Shown here piece after piece: positions 23,601 to 36,320 of a stretch of 64,000 nucleotides of DNA. The notes below the pieces were generated by a model, which made no database searches, had not been told where the DNA came from, and was given only the letters and a program-made list of their open reading frames with translations. Position numbers and translations under genes: made by a program. Numbering within the stretch: the first letter of the stretch is position 1; the number at the start of each line of letters is the position of its first letter. The stretch comes from Fremontodendron californicum (taxonomy: Eukaryota > Streptophyta > Magnoliopsida > Malvales > Malvaceae), in the NCBI GenBank assembly GCA_030761205.1, contig JAULJL010000004.1, positions 23,285,172 through 23,349,171 on the forward strand, written 5' to 3'.

Positions 23601-26512
23601 TCCATGCCATGAACTTGTACATTTTGATTTTAGTATGCCATGTGCTTATGAAAATAGTATGATAAAATGCCATCATTTTTTTTTCATGACCATTCGGCAC
23701 TTCACTTTTTGTATGCCTTACATGTGCATTTTCCTTTTGTTTCTTAACTTGCTTGCATTTCTATGCCATGAGCTTGTGCATTTTGATTTTAGTACGTTAT
23801 ATGCTTATGAAAATGTCATGATATTATGCATATTAACATGATTTGTCATATACTTGTGTCATTTACTAAATAGGATTGCATTAGAGTCTCATGTGATCAT
23901 TTGGCCTCTTCATGCATCCCTTGCCTTGTCATGCATTTGCATTTTTTTAGGTAACATGCTTTGCATTATCATATCTTGAAATTGTGTATTAGTTACTGTT
24001 TGTTCTAGCATTGACATTAGTTTCATGGGTCATTGTATGTTCATAGTATTGCTATGCATGTTCATTACATTTTAGGTCTAGGCCATATTGGTATTGCCAT
24101 GCATATTGAGTCTTAAATCACATTGGTATTGTCATGCATTACTATGCTACTTAAGTCTTAGGTCATATTAGCATTTTCATGCATATTCATAACATATTAG
24201 GTCCAAGTCATATTTCATTATCAAGCATTGCATGCATATTGAGTTAGGATAGCATTTATTGCCATGCAAATTCATGCTAGGCATTTAGGTTGTCTTGAAT
24301 TGTCATGCATTTCCTTTACCATTTAGACCTTTAGACCATACATTTAATACATTTCATTTTTTGTATGTTCATGCATCCCATGTCATTGCTATTTGATTTG
24401 TGACTTAGGCCAATTAATGGCTCAAAGTCATGCTATCTTGAGCATACTTGTGGAAAATTAAGGAATTGTCAAATTGATTATTCTACCTTTGTGATTTTTT
24501 TTTACTTAGCCAATTTTTGTCCAAGGTTTTTAAATGTTTAGCTACTATCCTTAGGTCTTTAGGATAATCTCCAATAATTTTTACTCTGATTTTTGACTGA
24601 CTTTATCAATGGCAAAAAATGTGTTTTGACAAAACAGTTTTTTTACCCAGTACTCGAACATATCCGATTTTTATGGGCAGTCATCTTTAATCAAAAAATT
24701 AAGAAAACTTTTTCTCATGTATTTTTACATGTTCTGAGTCTCCAGTAGTTGTTTTAGATTTTTTTGAATTTTTAAAAATAGACTAAAAAATCGTGTGGAA
24801 AAATCGGACAGTAGAGGCAGATTTGAAATCAATAGAGGAATAATGGTTGAATTTGGCTAAGTCATTTAGAGGGGGTTGGTTAGAAGATTTAGCTACTGTC
24901 TTAGGGTAGTTTCTAAGCCTTTTTAGACTTTAAAAGTGATTTTATAAATCTCGGGTTAAGGGTGGTCAAGTCCGGGATTTTAAACTTAGGAAATTAGAGC
25001 CATTTTAAAAGGGTTTGGTAAGGTTTTTAATTTTTATTCAAGTTTTCCTCAAAATTGTTTTCAAACAATCATGAAGTTTTGTTTTTTTAGAAAATCTAAT
25101 TTGACATATTTTCCTAAGGTAGACGGATATCTTTTTAGATATACGAATTTCTTTATTTAGGGGAAAAATATACATTTTCATGCATTGCATTTTCCATGTT
25201 CATGCATTTGATTTAAATGTGTGATTTTTGCTATGATATTTTCCTTGGTATTATTTTTATTTTAATTCACATTTTATGATCTTATATTTGTTTGCCATAC
25301 GATTTTGAATGTTTCATGATATCCTATGCTTTTTATTTAGTTATTTTTGTCAAATTGTTTAGCATATACTATGTTCATGCATTATTATTTATATTTTCAT
25401 TTTCATACATATTATATGTTAGTATTATTTTAATTTCATGTCATTTATTGTCATTTAGATCATATTCCATGTCATTTAGGTTATTTTGTTTATAACATGC
25501 CATGTCATTTAAAATATGCCATATCATTTAAAAATTGCCATGTCATTTTAAATCATTTTATCTCATTTAGAATATACCATGATACTTAGGACTTTTCATT
25601 TCACCTAGAATATACTATGTCATTTAAATTATGTCATATCATTTAGGTTGCATTATGTTATCTAGACTTTGCCATGTCATTTTATTTATGTCATACATGG
25701 TCATGTTCATATTTTTAAATGTTTTGAAAAAGATAATGATTTTCAATAAAAATAAAGATAAACCCGAGTTAAAATAATTCTTGAGTTCTCTACTGAGTTT
25801 GCTGGAGAGAATATCATCAATTATCATTAATAAAGGAATATCTTTCTTTCAAAAAACGAGAATGATTCGGAAAGTTTTCCAAATGAATAAAAATTTCTAT
25901 ATTTTGCCGATTTTGTCGGGGAATGTAGGAAAATTTTAAATTAATAAATTTTGGATCATTTTCAATTAAAAATGGAATTATTTTTCTTAAAATTGGGAAT
26001 TAACTTGAAATACTAAATTAAAAACCAACTTTTTACCGAGACTTGAGATAACACACGATTAATAAGGTACCGTTTTATATAGGTGTTGTGGGGGTGTTAA
26101 TCCTTCCCCGCACGTAACCGACTTCCGAACCCGCTTCTTTGATTTCTCTGGTTTATAACGCAGACTTGAAATTGGTTTAAACATGTTTTAATTAATTTTA
26201 AAATTTTTTTTAAAACCGGTTTTAATAGGTGACCGATCACACCTAGCTAAAAAAGATTGATGGCGACTCCATGTCTTTTTACGAGGCCGTTTTCATACCC
26301 TCGACCTTTTATTTCAATGTAGAGGAATTAAGTCGTCTTTTCCTCTGCTTCTGTTTCCCCCTCACTCGAACGGGTCTCCGTGATCGGGATCATGTATCGA
26401 CACCTTCATTTTTCTAGGGGAATTAAGTCAACTTTTCCTCTTATTTTTTAATGTCACGCCTAACGAATAAATAAAGTCTCGCGATGCTTGTTAAATTTTT
26501 TAGGTTGCGACA
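20618..26512 (+). repeat. 3' LTR of the Ogre/Tat element
   Basis: It starts TGTAGACACCTAATTTTGTC and ends GGTTGCGACA, with the same internal order as the 5' LTR minus the nested solo LTR. Many point differences and small indels separate the pair, so the insertion is old. Internal short ORFs (for example 23326-23841) are low-complexity by-products of the 158-bp repeats. Confidence 0.92.
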
Positions 26513-27164
26513 GGTCATAATAGATCTTAATCCGGGATTAAAACTGAGATTCAAATGAAGTAGGACTTAATTGAACAAAAGCAAATAATAAGTGAATTAA
26601 TTAAAGTGTTTAATTAATTGAAGCGGACAAAAAGGGAATTTCCCAAACCCTGAGACATAGGTTGCAAAAAGGGCATGCTTATATAAAGCCATTCTTGACG
26701 CACATGTATTATATCTTTGGTTATTTAAGAAGTGAAGTTGCACTTGCTTTTCAACCCTAGTCTTCTTATTCTTTTCTTTTGATTTGGATTTCAAGGAGTC
26801 ATCTTGTTAGCACGAGAGTGTCTCTACCTTGTGAAGGTCCTTGGATTGGATCGTGTGGATTACTGTTAGAGGCCTAACACTTGGGAGGCTTGGTGATTTG
26901 ATATAACTTCTTTGGTGATCATCGTTATCGGGCAAACCTTAAGGAGTTCACTTGAGATTACAATATCTCAAGGAGGTATGATTCTTGATCATATTTTTGC
27001 AATTTTTATTGTCCTTAATCACATGTAAAATTTGTAAGTATGATCATTGAGGATTTTGACTATTGTTTGTTTTTAATGTTACGTTTCTGCTGCACTACTT
27101 AAATTGTTTAATTTCTTGATTTATGCTTGTTTTGTTTGAGCATGTATGCTGGATTCCCTTTATA
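26513..27164 (+). mobile_element. copia-type LTR, copy A, right part
   Basis: This continues copy A after the Ogre insertion. It aligns with the distal halves of copies B and C, including GTGTGGATTACTGTTAGAGG and the GATTACAATATCTCAAGGAGG-like block. It ends at GGATTCCC, short of the expected terminus, and abuts copy B. Confidence 0.72.
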
Positions 27165-29058
27165 TGGTAGGGTGATTTTTGGGTATAGCATGAAGCATAC
27201 GAAGGTGGATGAGTGATCCAAAGAGGATTCACCATTCCAAGTGACATTGGGAGACATATCTCATATGTTCTTGGCTTGGGTTAACTAGATAAAGTCTCTG
27301 GCCAAAGCACGATGAATTTAGGAGAAATTATTTCTCTAAATTCATAACGTCAACCATAAGCTGCAAGTAGTAATATGGATTGGTTACATAAATATGCACT
27401 ACACCATGCTCATGGTCTTTCTAGGATATTTGGTGAAATGACCGCATTACACTATTAGGCTGGTTACTGAAAGGTTTCAAAGAGGTCATCTTGACTCTTC
27501 AACATATGGGTTATCATGATGCATTACTAGATGGCGCTCATGATCTATGTTTATAAATCGTAAGCTATGGTGAAAAAACATAGATTATAATTTATGTTCA
27601 TTTCCAACATGTTGGGAACCTAATGGGTCACACACAATAGGACGATTTGTTGGATTAAACTTGGGATTTAATTAAGTTTGACTTAATTGAATAAAAGGTT
27701 AAATTTGGAGGACTTAACTGAATAAATCAATTAAGACTGAATTAAGACATAATTTGGATTTGGGAAATCTAAATTAAGATGGCTTAATTACATTGTGGAT
27801 AAGCTTGTCTTAACAAGACATTGTCTAGATGTAGACATGTTTTAAGATAAGTTGTCATAGCCGAATTTGGAGTTGCCAAAAGAGAAAGAGTTTCTCTTAT
27901 TTTAGGAATTTGATTGTGAATCAAATTCTGTCTTCTCACATTGACTAAATTGAACATTACCTTGATTATGTCTAGGTTCAGTCAAAGGACTAAGAGTTAG
28001 TATTAGATTGAAACTCTTGAGGCTTACTAGGTGAAAGTGTTTTACTTATGCTAGGAGTTTGATTGAGAATCAAACTCCAACCTCATGTACTAAAGCTGGC
28101 CGAATCCCATATGGATTCTAAGATATTGATTTTGATCAAACTCTTCTTCCTTAAGCAAAGAATGGTCGACCGATGTATATGGATATAATAGAGGATAGGT
28201 TTAGCTATGGCTTTGTAGGTTAGAGCCATGGCTGAATTTGGGAACTTGAGGTTGAAAGAGTTTCTCCTCAACAAGGACTTTGACATGAAACAAATTCCTA
28301 TCCTCCCCTATCATTGGAAGCCAAATGGGGACACTAACAAGAGTAGGTTCGACTAAACTTTTAAGAGTTAGAAGTTGAGCTAAACCTTGACATTTGAAAA
28401 AAGATGAGTTCCTCTCTTACTAGGAGTTTTATTTGAAAGTAAACTCTATCCTATAACCCCAAAAAAGTGGTCAGCCATTGTTAGTATGCTTGTGCGTCTT
28501 TCACATGAGAAAAATAAGTTTTCCAAGAGAGAAAAGATAAAGTATTCCACCTAAGAGAAAATCCCATTGTTAGCCGCACCTTGTGTTCTTCCTCCATTAT
28601 TTTCTTTGCTTAGCCATACCATTTCAAAAGGTCTATAGGTTTCGGCCTTTCAGAGAAAACAAGGAAAATAACATTTTGATTGTGACTGAAAAAATCAACC
28701 AACTAGCATTGGTGAATCCCCAAGCCTTAAGAAGGCTCGGGCAATTCATTGTGTGGATTACCATTGGAGGCAGTGCACTTGTGCTGCTCGTGGCCTTGGA
28801 GAAAGTTTGGAGTGATCGTGCCTTCTTGCAACCTTCGTGTTAGGAACAACACACTAAAGATTACGATATCTTAAGTAGTACCATCTCTATCATATGTTGT
28901 AATTTTTGAAATTTAATATTTAATCACATGGACATCTCAACCTAAAGATCCTGTGGGAATCCAACTATTTATTTGTTTTATCTTTCACTGTGTTTAATTA
29001 TATTTTATTGCCTATTTATGATATGCATGAGGCCGACGTTTCCCAATAGTGGCGGCTA
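27165..29058 (+). mobile_element. copia-type LTR, copy B, 5'-truncated
   Basis: It aligns with copy C from about 30085 to its end and finishes GACGTTTCCCAATA, near the family end CCCAACA. The first ~560 bases of the family are missing. The open frame at 28583-28843 lies in the part shared with copies A and C and is not a credible gene. Confidence 0.72.
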
Positions 29059-29521
29059 GGCATAAAAGTTATGCTTTAGGGCATTACCTTCTATTTTTGG
29101 AAAATTTTGATTTTTGAGGAGATTGTTTCCTAGTCAACCTAGAATTTCTAACAGTTAGGAGTGCAATTAAATTCCCATGAACAAAAAATTTATTTTATAA
29201 CGATTTCCAAATTGATTTATGAGTTTCATATAGAGTCCTAAACTGAATTATGCTTCCTAAGATGTTGGAAAACTAATTAAATTTTTAATTAGATGAATTG
29301 TTTCAATTCAAGCAATCCTAATTGGATTAGGATTCAAGTAAGTAAGTTGAATTAAAGTAAAATTGCTAAATGATTTGAGTTAAGTATATTTAAATGAGTT
29401 AAATGATACTTTCCTTGAATGACATATAAGATTACCAAGTGATATTGAATATGCATTTACTTATATGCTTTATGATGTGATTATAAGAGCATGATGGTGA
29501 TTATGTACTTAGACTTTAGAG
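29059..29521. other. unassigned spacer, TE-derived
   Basis: AT-rich sequence with no ORF of note. The last five bases, TAGAG, are the left target-site copy of solo LTR C. Confidence 0.5.
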
Positions 29522-31722
29522 TGTTGGTCTATGCCTTAGAGCCAATCAGAATAGGCTTGGGATATACAGTTAATAAAGCAAACCCATCACTATTCTATAG
29601 TGATACAAGATTTTCCTTCATGTTAGTACGACAATAAAGAGTTATTAAGTACTAATCAGATGAAGCCCATGGAACATAATGGCCTTGCAAAGGAATTATA
29701 AAGAGTTATAAGTGTGAGATCCTTATGCATCAAAGCCTTGTTCCTCAAACTGTTCCTGGTCATCGTATTGCCTAGATGGGACATTAGCAATGCTCAAAGA
29801 CTAGTATATGTTAAGCCTTCTTACTTATGAAGTAAGCAACCGATCTCATAGGTTGAAGTATGAGGGATACTTGGGATAACATATAGGTGCTTGTCTGTTG
29901 AACAAGTTCACTAAACATGACCCACTATGAGAACATTTGGTATTGTCACTCTAGTGTCTATGGAAATGTTCTCACGTGCCAATCGTGTAAATTAGTCCTC
30001 GAACTTGAGATACCAAGTCATCTTGTATAGGGAGTGTCATACTTTGATTCCATCAAGAACGGGTTCCAATAAGGGATGCTTATGGTATGGTGGTTTTGGG
30101 TATGACATGAACCATACGAAGATGGATGAGTGATCCAAAGAGAATTCACCACTCCAAGTGACATTGGAGACATATCTCATCTGTTCTTGGCTTCGATTAA
30201 CTTGATAAAGTCTTTGGCCAAAGCATGATAAATTTAGGAGAAATCGTTTCTCTAAATTCATAAGGTTAACCATAAGCTGCAAGAACTAATATGGATTGAA
30301 CATGAGTAGACACTACACCATACTCATGGGCTATCCGGGATATTTGGTGAAAGGACCGTATTACACTGATAGGTTGGTTACTGAAAGGTTTCAAAGAGGT
30401 AGCTTTGACTTCTCAACATTTGGGTGGTCATGATGGATTGCAGGATCCCGCTCTTGTTCTATGAGTATATGTTAATGAGATTAACTTATACCCATTGCCA
30501 ACATGTTGGGAACCTAATGGGTCACACACAATATGACTGATATGTTGGATTAAACTTGGGATTTGATTAAGACTTAATTGAATAAAAGGTTATTATGGAG
30601 GAACTAATTGAATAAGATTCAATTAAGGCAGGTTAAGACATAATTTGGATTTATGAAATCCAAATATAGATATCTTAACAAGACAATGTGGATAAGCTTG
30701 TCTTAAGTAGACAATCTCTAATTGTAGACATGTCTTAAGATAAGTTGTCCTGGTCGATAAATTTGAGTGTCCGAAGTGAGAAAAATTTTCTCATATTCGA
30801 TAAGTTTAATTACTAATTAAATTCTATGAACTCATATTTAACTAAATCGAACTTGGACACTATAAAGGGATGTATTAGGCCAAGCTTGCTAATGGTTAGT
30901 AGTTGACTTGTACTTGGTAACTTAAAGAGGAATTATTTCTCTTTAGGAGGGAGTTATTTACTTATTCCCTTAAAGAGTGGCCGGCCATAGTGAATGTCAT
31001 TATGAATGGGATTTATTTTTGACAATTGAAGGTTTAGAGTGTTTTTAAGAAAGGAAAGAAAAGAGTTTTTTCCTTAGGTGTAAAAACACTAGGTTTCGGC
31101 CATATAGAAGAGTAGCAGCCGCGCCTATTGCCCTAGCCTCTACTCATTCTTTTCTTCTTGGAAAATTGACTTTTGAAAGTTTAACATGATGAGAAAAATC
31201 TGATTTTTCTCTAAGTGTAAAACACAAAAGCACAATTCGGTTTAAGGCAGAATTTGATTTTGATGCAACTCTCTCCTCCATTGTTTCTTCTTGATTACCG
31301 AAAACACAAGAAGATTTCTTGAGACTTTTGGCCATTGTGAGAAATCAAGGAAGAGTGCCTTTCGATTTTGATCAAGAGATCAACCCGCTAGCACAGGCGA
31401 ATCCCTAAGCCTTGTGAAGATTTCAATAGTCGTCCGTGTGGATCAACGTTAGAGGCAACACACTTGAGTTGCTTGAGGCCTCGGAGAGATCGTGAGTTGA
31501 TCATCCTTTGCTGCGTTCGTGCAAGGATCGAAACACTCTTGATTACGAAATATTGAGTAGGTATGAACACTAAATCATATGGGTGATTTATTGTTTTAAT
31601 TGTTTTAAACCCATGTAAATCAAAATCCATAGATCCTGTGGTATACGGGTGCTTCTATGATTTAATTTCGCTGCGTTATATTTGATAATTTTTGTACAAG
31701 CATGAGCCCGAATTTCCCAACA
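29522..31722 (+). mobile_element. copia-type solo LTR, copy C
   Basis: The LTR of 2201 bases has inverted ends TGTTGG and CCAACA and a perfect 5-base duplication TAGAG (29517-29521 and 31723-31727). It has no internal region, so it is a solo LTR. It is the most complete member of the A/B/C family and aligns, reversed, with 55664-57468. There a PPT-like segment precedes the same LTR, which fixes the plus orientation here. No gene is supported inside. Confidence 0.87.
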
Positions 31723-32517
31723 TAGAGTTAGGTCATGGATGGTTAAATTTATTTACTTTTAGTATTTATTTTATAAATAGAGGCTGCGAACCCTGCCTTA
31801 TCTCTTTTATTCTGGAGTTGTACATTCTTTTTTCATCTAAATCCCCTTGAATATAACTTGAGGTTTCTTATAAAGCTACGTAATCGATTTATAATTAGAT
31901 TAGAATTATCGAAATTCCAAGATGATGGAGACCATGGCGCCAAACAAAGAGATGCAAGAGATTATCTAAAAGCCTTGTGAAGACTTTGTATGCAGTCGCT
32001 AGGAATTTGACCAACTAGTTTTCTTAGTGTCTCAAGGGAAATAGAATTAGATAAAGTCCATAATCATCCTAGTAGTTGGCATGTGATAGATTTATTTTTT
32101 CTATATATGATATATGAATGAAATAAATGCTATGCCTGACAATTAACAAATCAATGAGACCAAATAAGTTAAAGAAATACCTCATACCAATATTAAGTCA
32201 AAGATATCAATAATTTGATATAGTTGTCTTCCACACTCATAACCAAAACCAGAGCTCTTTTAATCGGAAGCTTGTTGAGTCGCTCGAGGCTAAACTTTTA
32301 CACGAGTATGTTTTCGTTATGAGTAGTGGGTCTTTACTTAACTAGTGTTATGTTGTTCGGATGTGCCAAACTTGACCTCATAGGCACTAGAGGCAATAGT
32401 TAGGCGAAATGCATATAATGTATTTAGACAAAGAGTTGTCACCTAACTGATATAGAGTTACATCGAGATGCAATTGGTAAGCTATGTTACCTACTAACTA
32501 GTTCTATCACTACAAAT
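31723..32517 (+). other. copia-derived 5' region, unassigned
   Basis: No ORF is supported. A TATA box (TATAAATA, 31782-31789) followed by an AGAGGCTGCG-like start region suggests part of an LTR promoter. This stretch and 35601-35785 probably form the 5' part of the copia element whose gag starts at 35786, now separated by the CACTA insertion. Confidence 0.45.
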
Positions 32518-33084
32518 AAATTGCCATTTACTGACGCTTAGTTTTACTGACTGTCAAATTCCGTCAGTAAATCAAGTCTATACTGGCGGATTTTTGATCC
32601 GTCAAAAAATGTATAATATACACCGACACTTTTTTTCGTCAATATAGTTTATATCTATTGTAAAAGTTGACCATTTTCCGTCATTATATGTTTGATGTAT
32701 ACTGATGGTTTTACTTCGACCGTCAGTATATACAACTTGTAAAAAAATACCCGCTTTTTTTTTTTCAATTGATGGTCTTATTTTAATTTCGATTTAAAAA
32801 AATCATAAAAAAATACCTATAGCAACGGGCTATTTTATTTCGGTCGTTGCTATAAGTCATCTTAATTTTATTTCACTTCTCCAAATAAAATTGAGATCTT
32901 CTATCAATTATATTACATCCTGATAAACCTCATGCCTCTTTTTCACCTCCCTAACCGTCAAAAACAAACATTTCTTCCTTTCTCTCTCTCCCACAACTTC
33001 TTTACCCCTTTTTATTAAAAAACCCTACTCTCAAATATTTTACCTCTTTAAAAAACCAAACGTCTCACTCTAAAAAAAGCAATT

Positions 33085-33204
33085 ATGGTAGGCAAAGAGC
33101 ATGAACACGAGAACAGAGAAGACAAAGAAACTCCTGCCCTATTATCAAGCTCGAGGAGTTTTGTCAGCACTGGCGAGGAAAACGAAGATCCCATCCTCGA
33201 TTGA
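33085..33204 (+). pseudogene. short acidic ORF in the CACTA interior
   Basis: A 39-codon frame begins at ATG 33085 and ends TGA 33202-33204, preceded by a UTR-like CT-rich stretch. Its composition (EHENRED, SSSRSF, GEENED) looks like the start of a real protein rather than repeat DNA. It may be the first exon of the same captured gene as the kinesin exons. No family is recognised. Confidence 0.35.
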
Positions 33205-34097
33205 GAAAAGAAGAGAAACATTGAATGTTTGTTTTAATTGTCGATAATCGAAGCTGGAAAAGGAGCATTTTTTAGAGATTTTTATTTTAATATAATATAT
33301 TGTATTTTTGCGATCTATAAATATGCACTGGATGTTACTTGGGCACTGGATGTTAACCTTTGTCAGGTAAAATTGTAATTTTACTTTCGAAATTCCTAAA
33401 TTTTGGGCTCCATTTCAGGTGAAATAGAGAAAAGAAAAAGAGAGTGGAAATTTTAAGTCAAAGTGAAAAAATATTGGAGAATGAAGCTATGTGAACCCTT
33501 CTTATTATGTTGTTTTTGGGTTTTTGTAATAATATTTTTCTCTATTACTCCCTTTCTTGAATTGCATTTGAACCTTTCTGGTGGTTAATTTAGTTCATTT
33601 TTAGTATTCTTGTAAAGCATGACTCTGAATGTGTTTTTCATTTTGGTGATGGCATTGTTATGTTAAGCCTTTTAGGGGTATGAAATGATTAGTTGTTTTT
33701 TGTTTCTTTTTTCTGTTTCAATGGTATTTATGGCTAATTTAGTTTTTGCACCTTGCTATTTTTATGGTAATAAATCTGTCAATGGAGCTTGGAAGTTTGT
33801 CATGCTAGTTAAACACAAAAAGGAGAGAATGAGAATGGTAAAAGACTTTGATTTTAGCTTATTCAAAAATGCTAATAGAGATAAAAATATTCCACTGATT
33901 AGCATCCATGGCTTGTCAATTCATGATCTTTCCTATCATATAATGTTCATCTACGCAGAACTCTATAACACATAACAAGAGTGCCACTGTAAAATCTCCA
34001 TGTAGTTTGTTTTAATTGCTTCTGTTAGGAGAAATTGCTCAGTTAAGGTTAAGGCAATTTGCTCTGTCTGATTTTAAGGATTGGTTTCAATTTGCAG

Positions 34098-34605
34098 GCA
34101 CATTAAAGTATTTTGTCGAGTTAAACCTTTCTTATCGATAAACAGGAGAAGAATCCAGGAACCTGTTTCAAGGGAACTCAATAGGATTGTGGTTAGATCA
34201 TCTGGAAGTCGGAAAGAGTTTAGATTCGATAAGGTGTTTCATTAAGAAGCTAATCAAGGTTAGCATCAGATTTTACTTGGTTTTCCCCAAATTCAATAAC
34301 ATATCTTTTTCGTTTTCATTTGTAGTTAAAAGAATTAATCCTGCTTGAAATCCTTGTAGAGATGTTTTTGTTGAGGTTGAACCAATCCTCAGATCTGCAC
34401 TTGACAGGCACAATGTATGCATTTTTGCCTATGGTCAAACTAGTACTGGGAAGACATTTACAATGGTCTGTAATTGAGATTCTGCTTGTGTTATTCTTGC
34501 ATTTATAAGAACTTCCAGAATTCAGTTTGGTAAATGATGAATTAGAATGATTGTTCAGGATGGCACAACTCAAGCTTTAGAGGAGTGTTTCCATCAAGTC
34601 TGTAT
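34098..34605 (+). pseudogene. captured kinesin-14 motor domain fragment
   Basis: Three exons of a microtubule motor ATPase can be read with consistent splice phases. Exon 34098-34258, after TTTGCAG, reads HIKVFCRVKPFL then KEFRFDKVFH, followed by an in-frame TAA at 34243-34245. Exon 34362-34465 reads VFVEVEPILRSALD then FAYGQTSTGKTFTM, the kinesin P-loop with S in place of the usual G. Exon 34559 onward reads DGTTQALEECFHQ and is internally shorter than the family. The intron borders are still GT...AG, so genomic DNA, not cDNA, was captured. The fragment lacks most of the motor and the tail and cannot be a working motor. The sequence at 34708-34810 may be one more exon of unknown origin. Confidence 0.82.
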
Positions 34606-35600
34606 GCTTCTCTTTGACTGCCCCACATCTGCAGTATTTAGAAGAAAAGTCTCAAGCTTGAGCATTTCTCAATTTTCTAGAGTCATATTTAAATGTTATA
34701 TTTGCAGGAGTTAGGTTCTTGTGTTGGAGCTAGTGCTCCAAATTTGTCACCACGTGCAAGAAACCGGTCTTCAACTTTCAGTCATCAACTTAATCAAAAT
34801 AAAAAGGGTAAACTATTTCATTACTTTATTCTTCTATATTGACTTCACTATTTAATGGCTTTTAATTGTATGATATTTGTCAATTTTATGCAGATGCTGC
34901 TCTATAAGAATATGCATGGGATCATGTACCTTTAGACAAATACTTATTTACTTTATGTATTTAGACTTCTCATGGCTTTAGTTTGTGACCTCTATTTAGT
35001 TTGTGAAAGTAATATAACTAAGACAATTTATTTGTAATTTTATTTTTAATATTATTAAACATTTTGTACTTTCTTATAAAGCTTTTAATTTATATAAAAT
35101 ATATTGGATTAGGATTATAAATAAATCAATATTCGTAGTTGAAAATATAGTAAAATTTTACTTTTACCGACGCTTTAAACTCTATACCGACAGATTATAT
35201 ATGAACAGTAATGTGTAGTATACTGATGGAGCGGGCCGTCGGTAAAGCTACAATAAAATCGTCTCTATATGTTTAGTTACATATTTAACAATTAAACCTA
35301 TACCGACGGACCTTACCGTCAGTATAGACAAAATTAAATTAACTAACACAACAGAGTCTATACCGACAGTAAGAACATTAGTGACGCCTACAACTGTCGA
35401 TATAAACTATAAACCCTATTCTGACTATCATTTTTTCGTTGGTATAGATCTATACGGACGAGGGTTTTATCGACGCTTAATTATTTGTTGAAATAGCCAT
35501 CTTGACCGTTGGTATAGGATTTTTCAGACTTATAGCGACGGATTTTTGGGTTTTACTAACGGTTTTTGGACCGTCAGTATATGGCAGTTTGTTTGTAATG

Positions 35601-35785
35601 ATTTGTTGAGTTTCTCAAGGTCAGATTAGGATGAAAGGGGTCCTAGCTCACTAAGAAGTTTAAAAATTAAATTTCTTGAAATTGTAGGGGAGGGCTATCA
35701 TTCAAGATTTAAAACCTTATCTTAATGATTACTTTACTTGCATAATAACTTGTATGCGTTGGTTATATATAGGATATAATACGTC
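35601..35785 (+). other. leader upstream of copia gag
   Basis: No ORF. The stretch contains GTAGGGGAGGGCTATCATTC and leads to the gag ATG at 35786. It is part of the broken copia element. Confidence 0.45.
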
Positions 35786-36320
35786 ATGGCAAACAATATG
35801 TCACTCCGAAGCATTTTAGATGCAAATAAGCTTACTAGCCCAAATTTTCTTGATTGGTTCCGCAATTTAAAGATTGTTTTAAAGTAAGAAAAGAAGGCAT
35901 ATGTCCTTGATGATGAAATCCCTGATGTCCTTGCTGAGGATGCTGATGAAAAAGTTAGGGAAGCTTATAGGATCTTCATGGAAGATCTTGAACAAGCCAC
36001 ATATGTGATGTTGGCTAGTATGGCTCTTGACCTTCAAAAGCAACATGAGACCATGAATGCACAAGAAGTCATCTTGAACTTTAGAGAATTGTTCGCTAAG
36101 GAAAGCTGCACTAAGAGGTTCGACATCTCTAAGGAATTGTTACTGAGCTAAAATGTCTGAAGGTAGCTCAGTAAGACCTTATGTGCTTAAGATGATAGGA
36201 TGCATTAATAGGTTTGGTCAATTGAGATGGGTTATGGATCATGACCTAAGTATCAACTTAGTTCTTGTTTCTCTACCTGAAAGCTATTCACAATTTGTGA
36301 TGAACTTCAACATGAACCAC
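35786..36320 (+). pseudogene. gag: copia gag, 5' part, interrupted
   Basis: The frame starts MANNMSLRSILDANKLTSPN and reads LDWFRNLKIVLK, the usual opening of Ty1-copia Gag proteins of the UBN2 type. A TAA follows at 35884-35886, and the reading continues through AYVLDDEIPDVLAED. A frame change near 36150 leads to VRPYVLKMIGCINRFGQL and LVLVSLPESYSQFVMNFNMNH. At 36320 the gene is split by the Athila-type element and resumes at 46212. It is dead by stops independent of the insertion. Confidence 0.85.

Larger units (their letters stand above)
846..26512 (+). mobile_element. Ogre/Tat Ty3-gypsy retrotransposon, complete but decayed
   Basis: An element of about 25.7 kb (about 24 kb without its nested solo LTR) is bounded by two long LTRs that begin TGTAGACACC and end TTGCGACA. 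The internal order is PBS, ORF1, gag, protease, a likely intron, RT, RNase H, a second RNase H, integrase, a tandem-repeat-rich 3' region and a PPT. Great size, an ORF before gag and a second archaeal-type RNase H are hallmarks of the Ogre/Tat lineage. Flanking 5-mers are GGTTA (841-845) and GGTCA (26513-26517), a one-mismatch target-site duplication. Many stops, frameshifts and LTR differences indicate an old insertion that cannot act alone. Confidence 0.93.
32518..35600. mobile_element. CACTA (En/Spm-type) non-autonomous transposon
   Basis: The left end is CACTACAAATAAATTGCC and the right end, reversed, is CATTACAAACAAACTGCC. These are ~29-base inverted ends with a few mismatches. Subterminal repeats of the ACCGTCAGTATA and CCGACGG type recur on both strands in the first ~250 and last ~450 bases, as is typical of CACTA elements. 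No transposase is seen. The flanking triplets (TAT and ATT) do not match, so a 3-base duplication is not confirmed. The interior holds captured kinesin exons. Confidence 0.85.

Noticed and set aside
28583..28843. 86-codon ORF
   Set aside because: It lies inside copia LTR copy B in sequence shared with other LTR copies and shows no recognisable domain.
33685..33975. 96-codon ORF in the CACTA element
   Set aside because: The hydrophobic start looks like translated AT-rich DNA, there is no family resemblance, and it is more likely intron or UTR of the captured gene.
32515..35603. Three-base target duplication for the CACTA element
   Set aside because: The flanking triplets are TAT and ATT. The ends are clear but the duplication is not, so it is not claimed.
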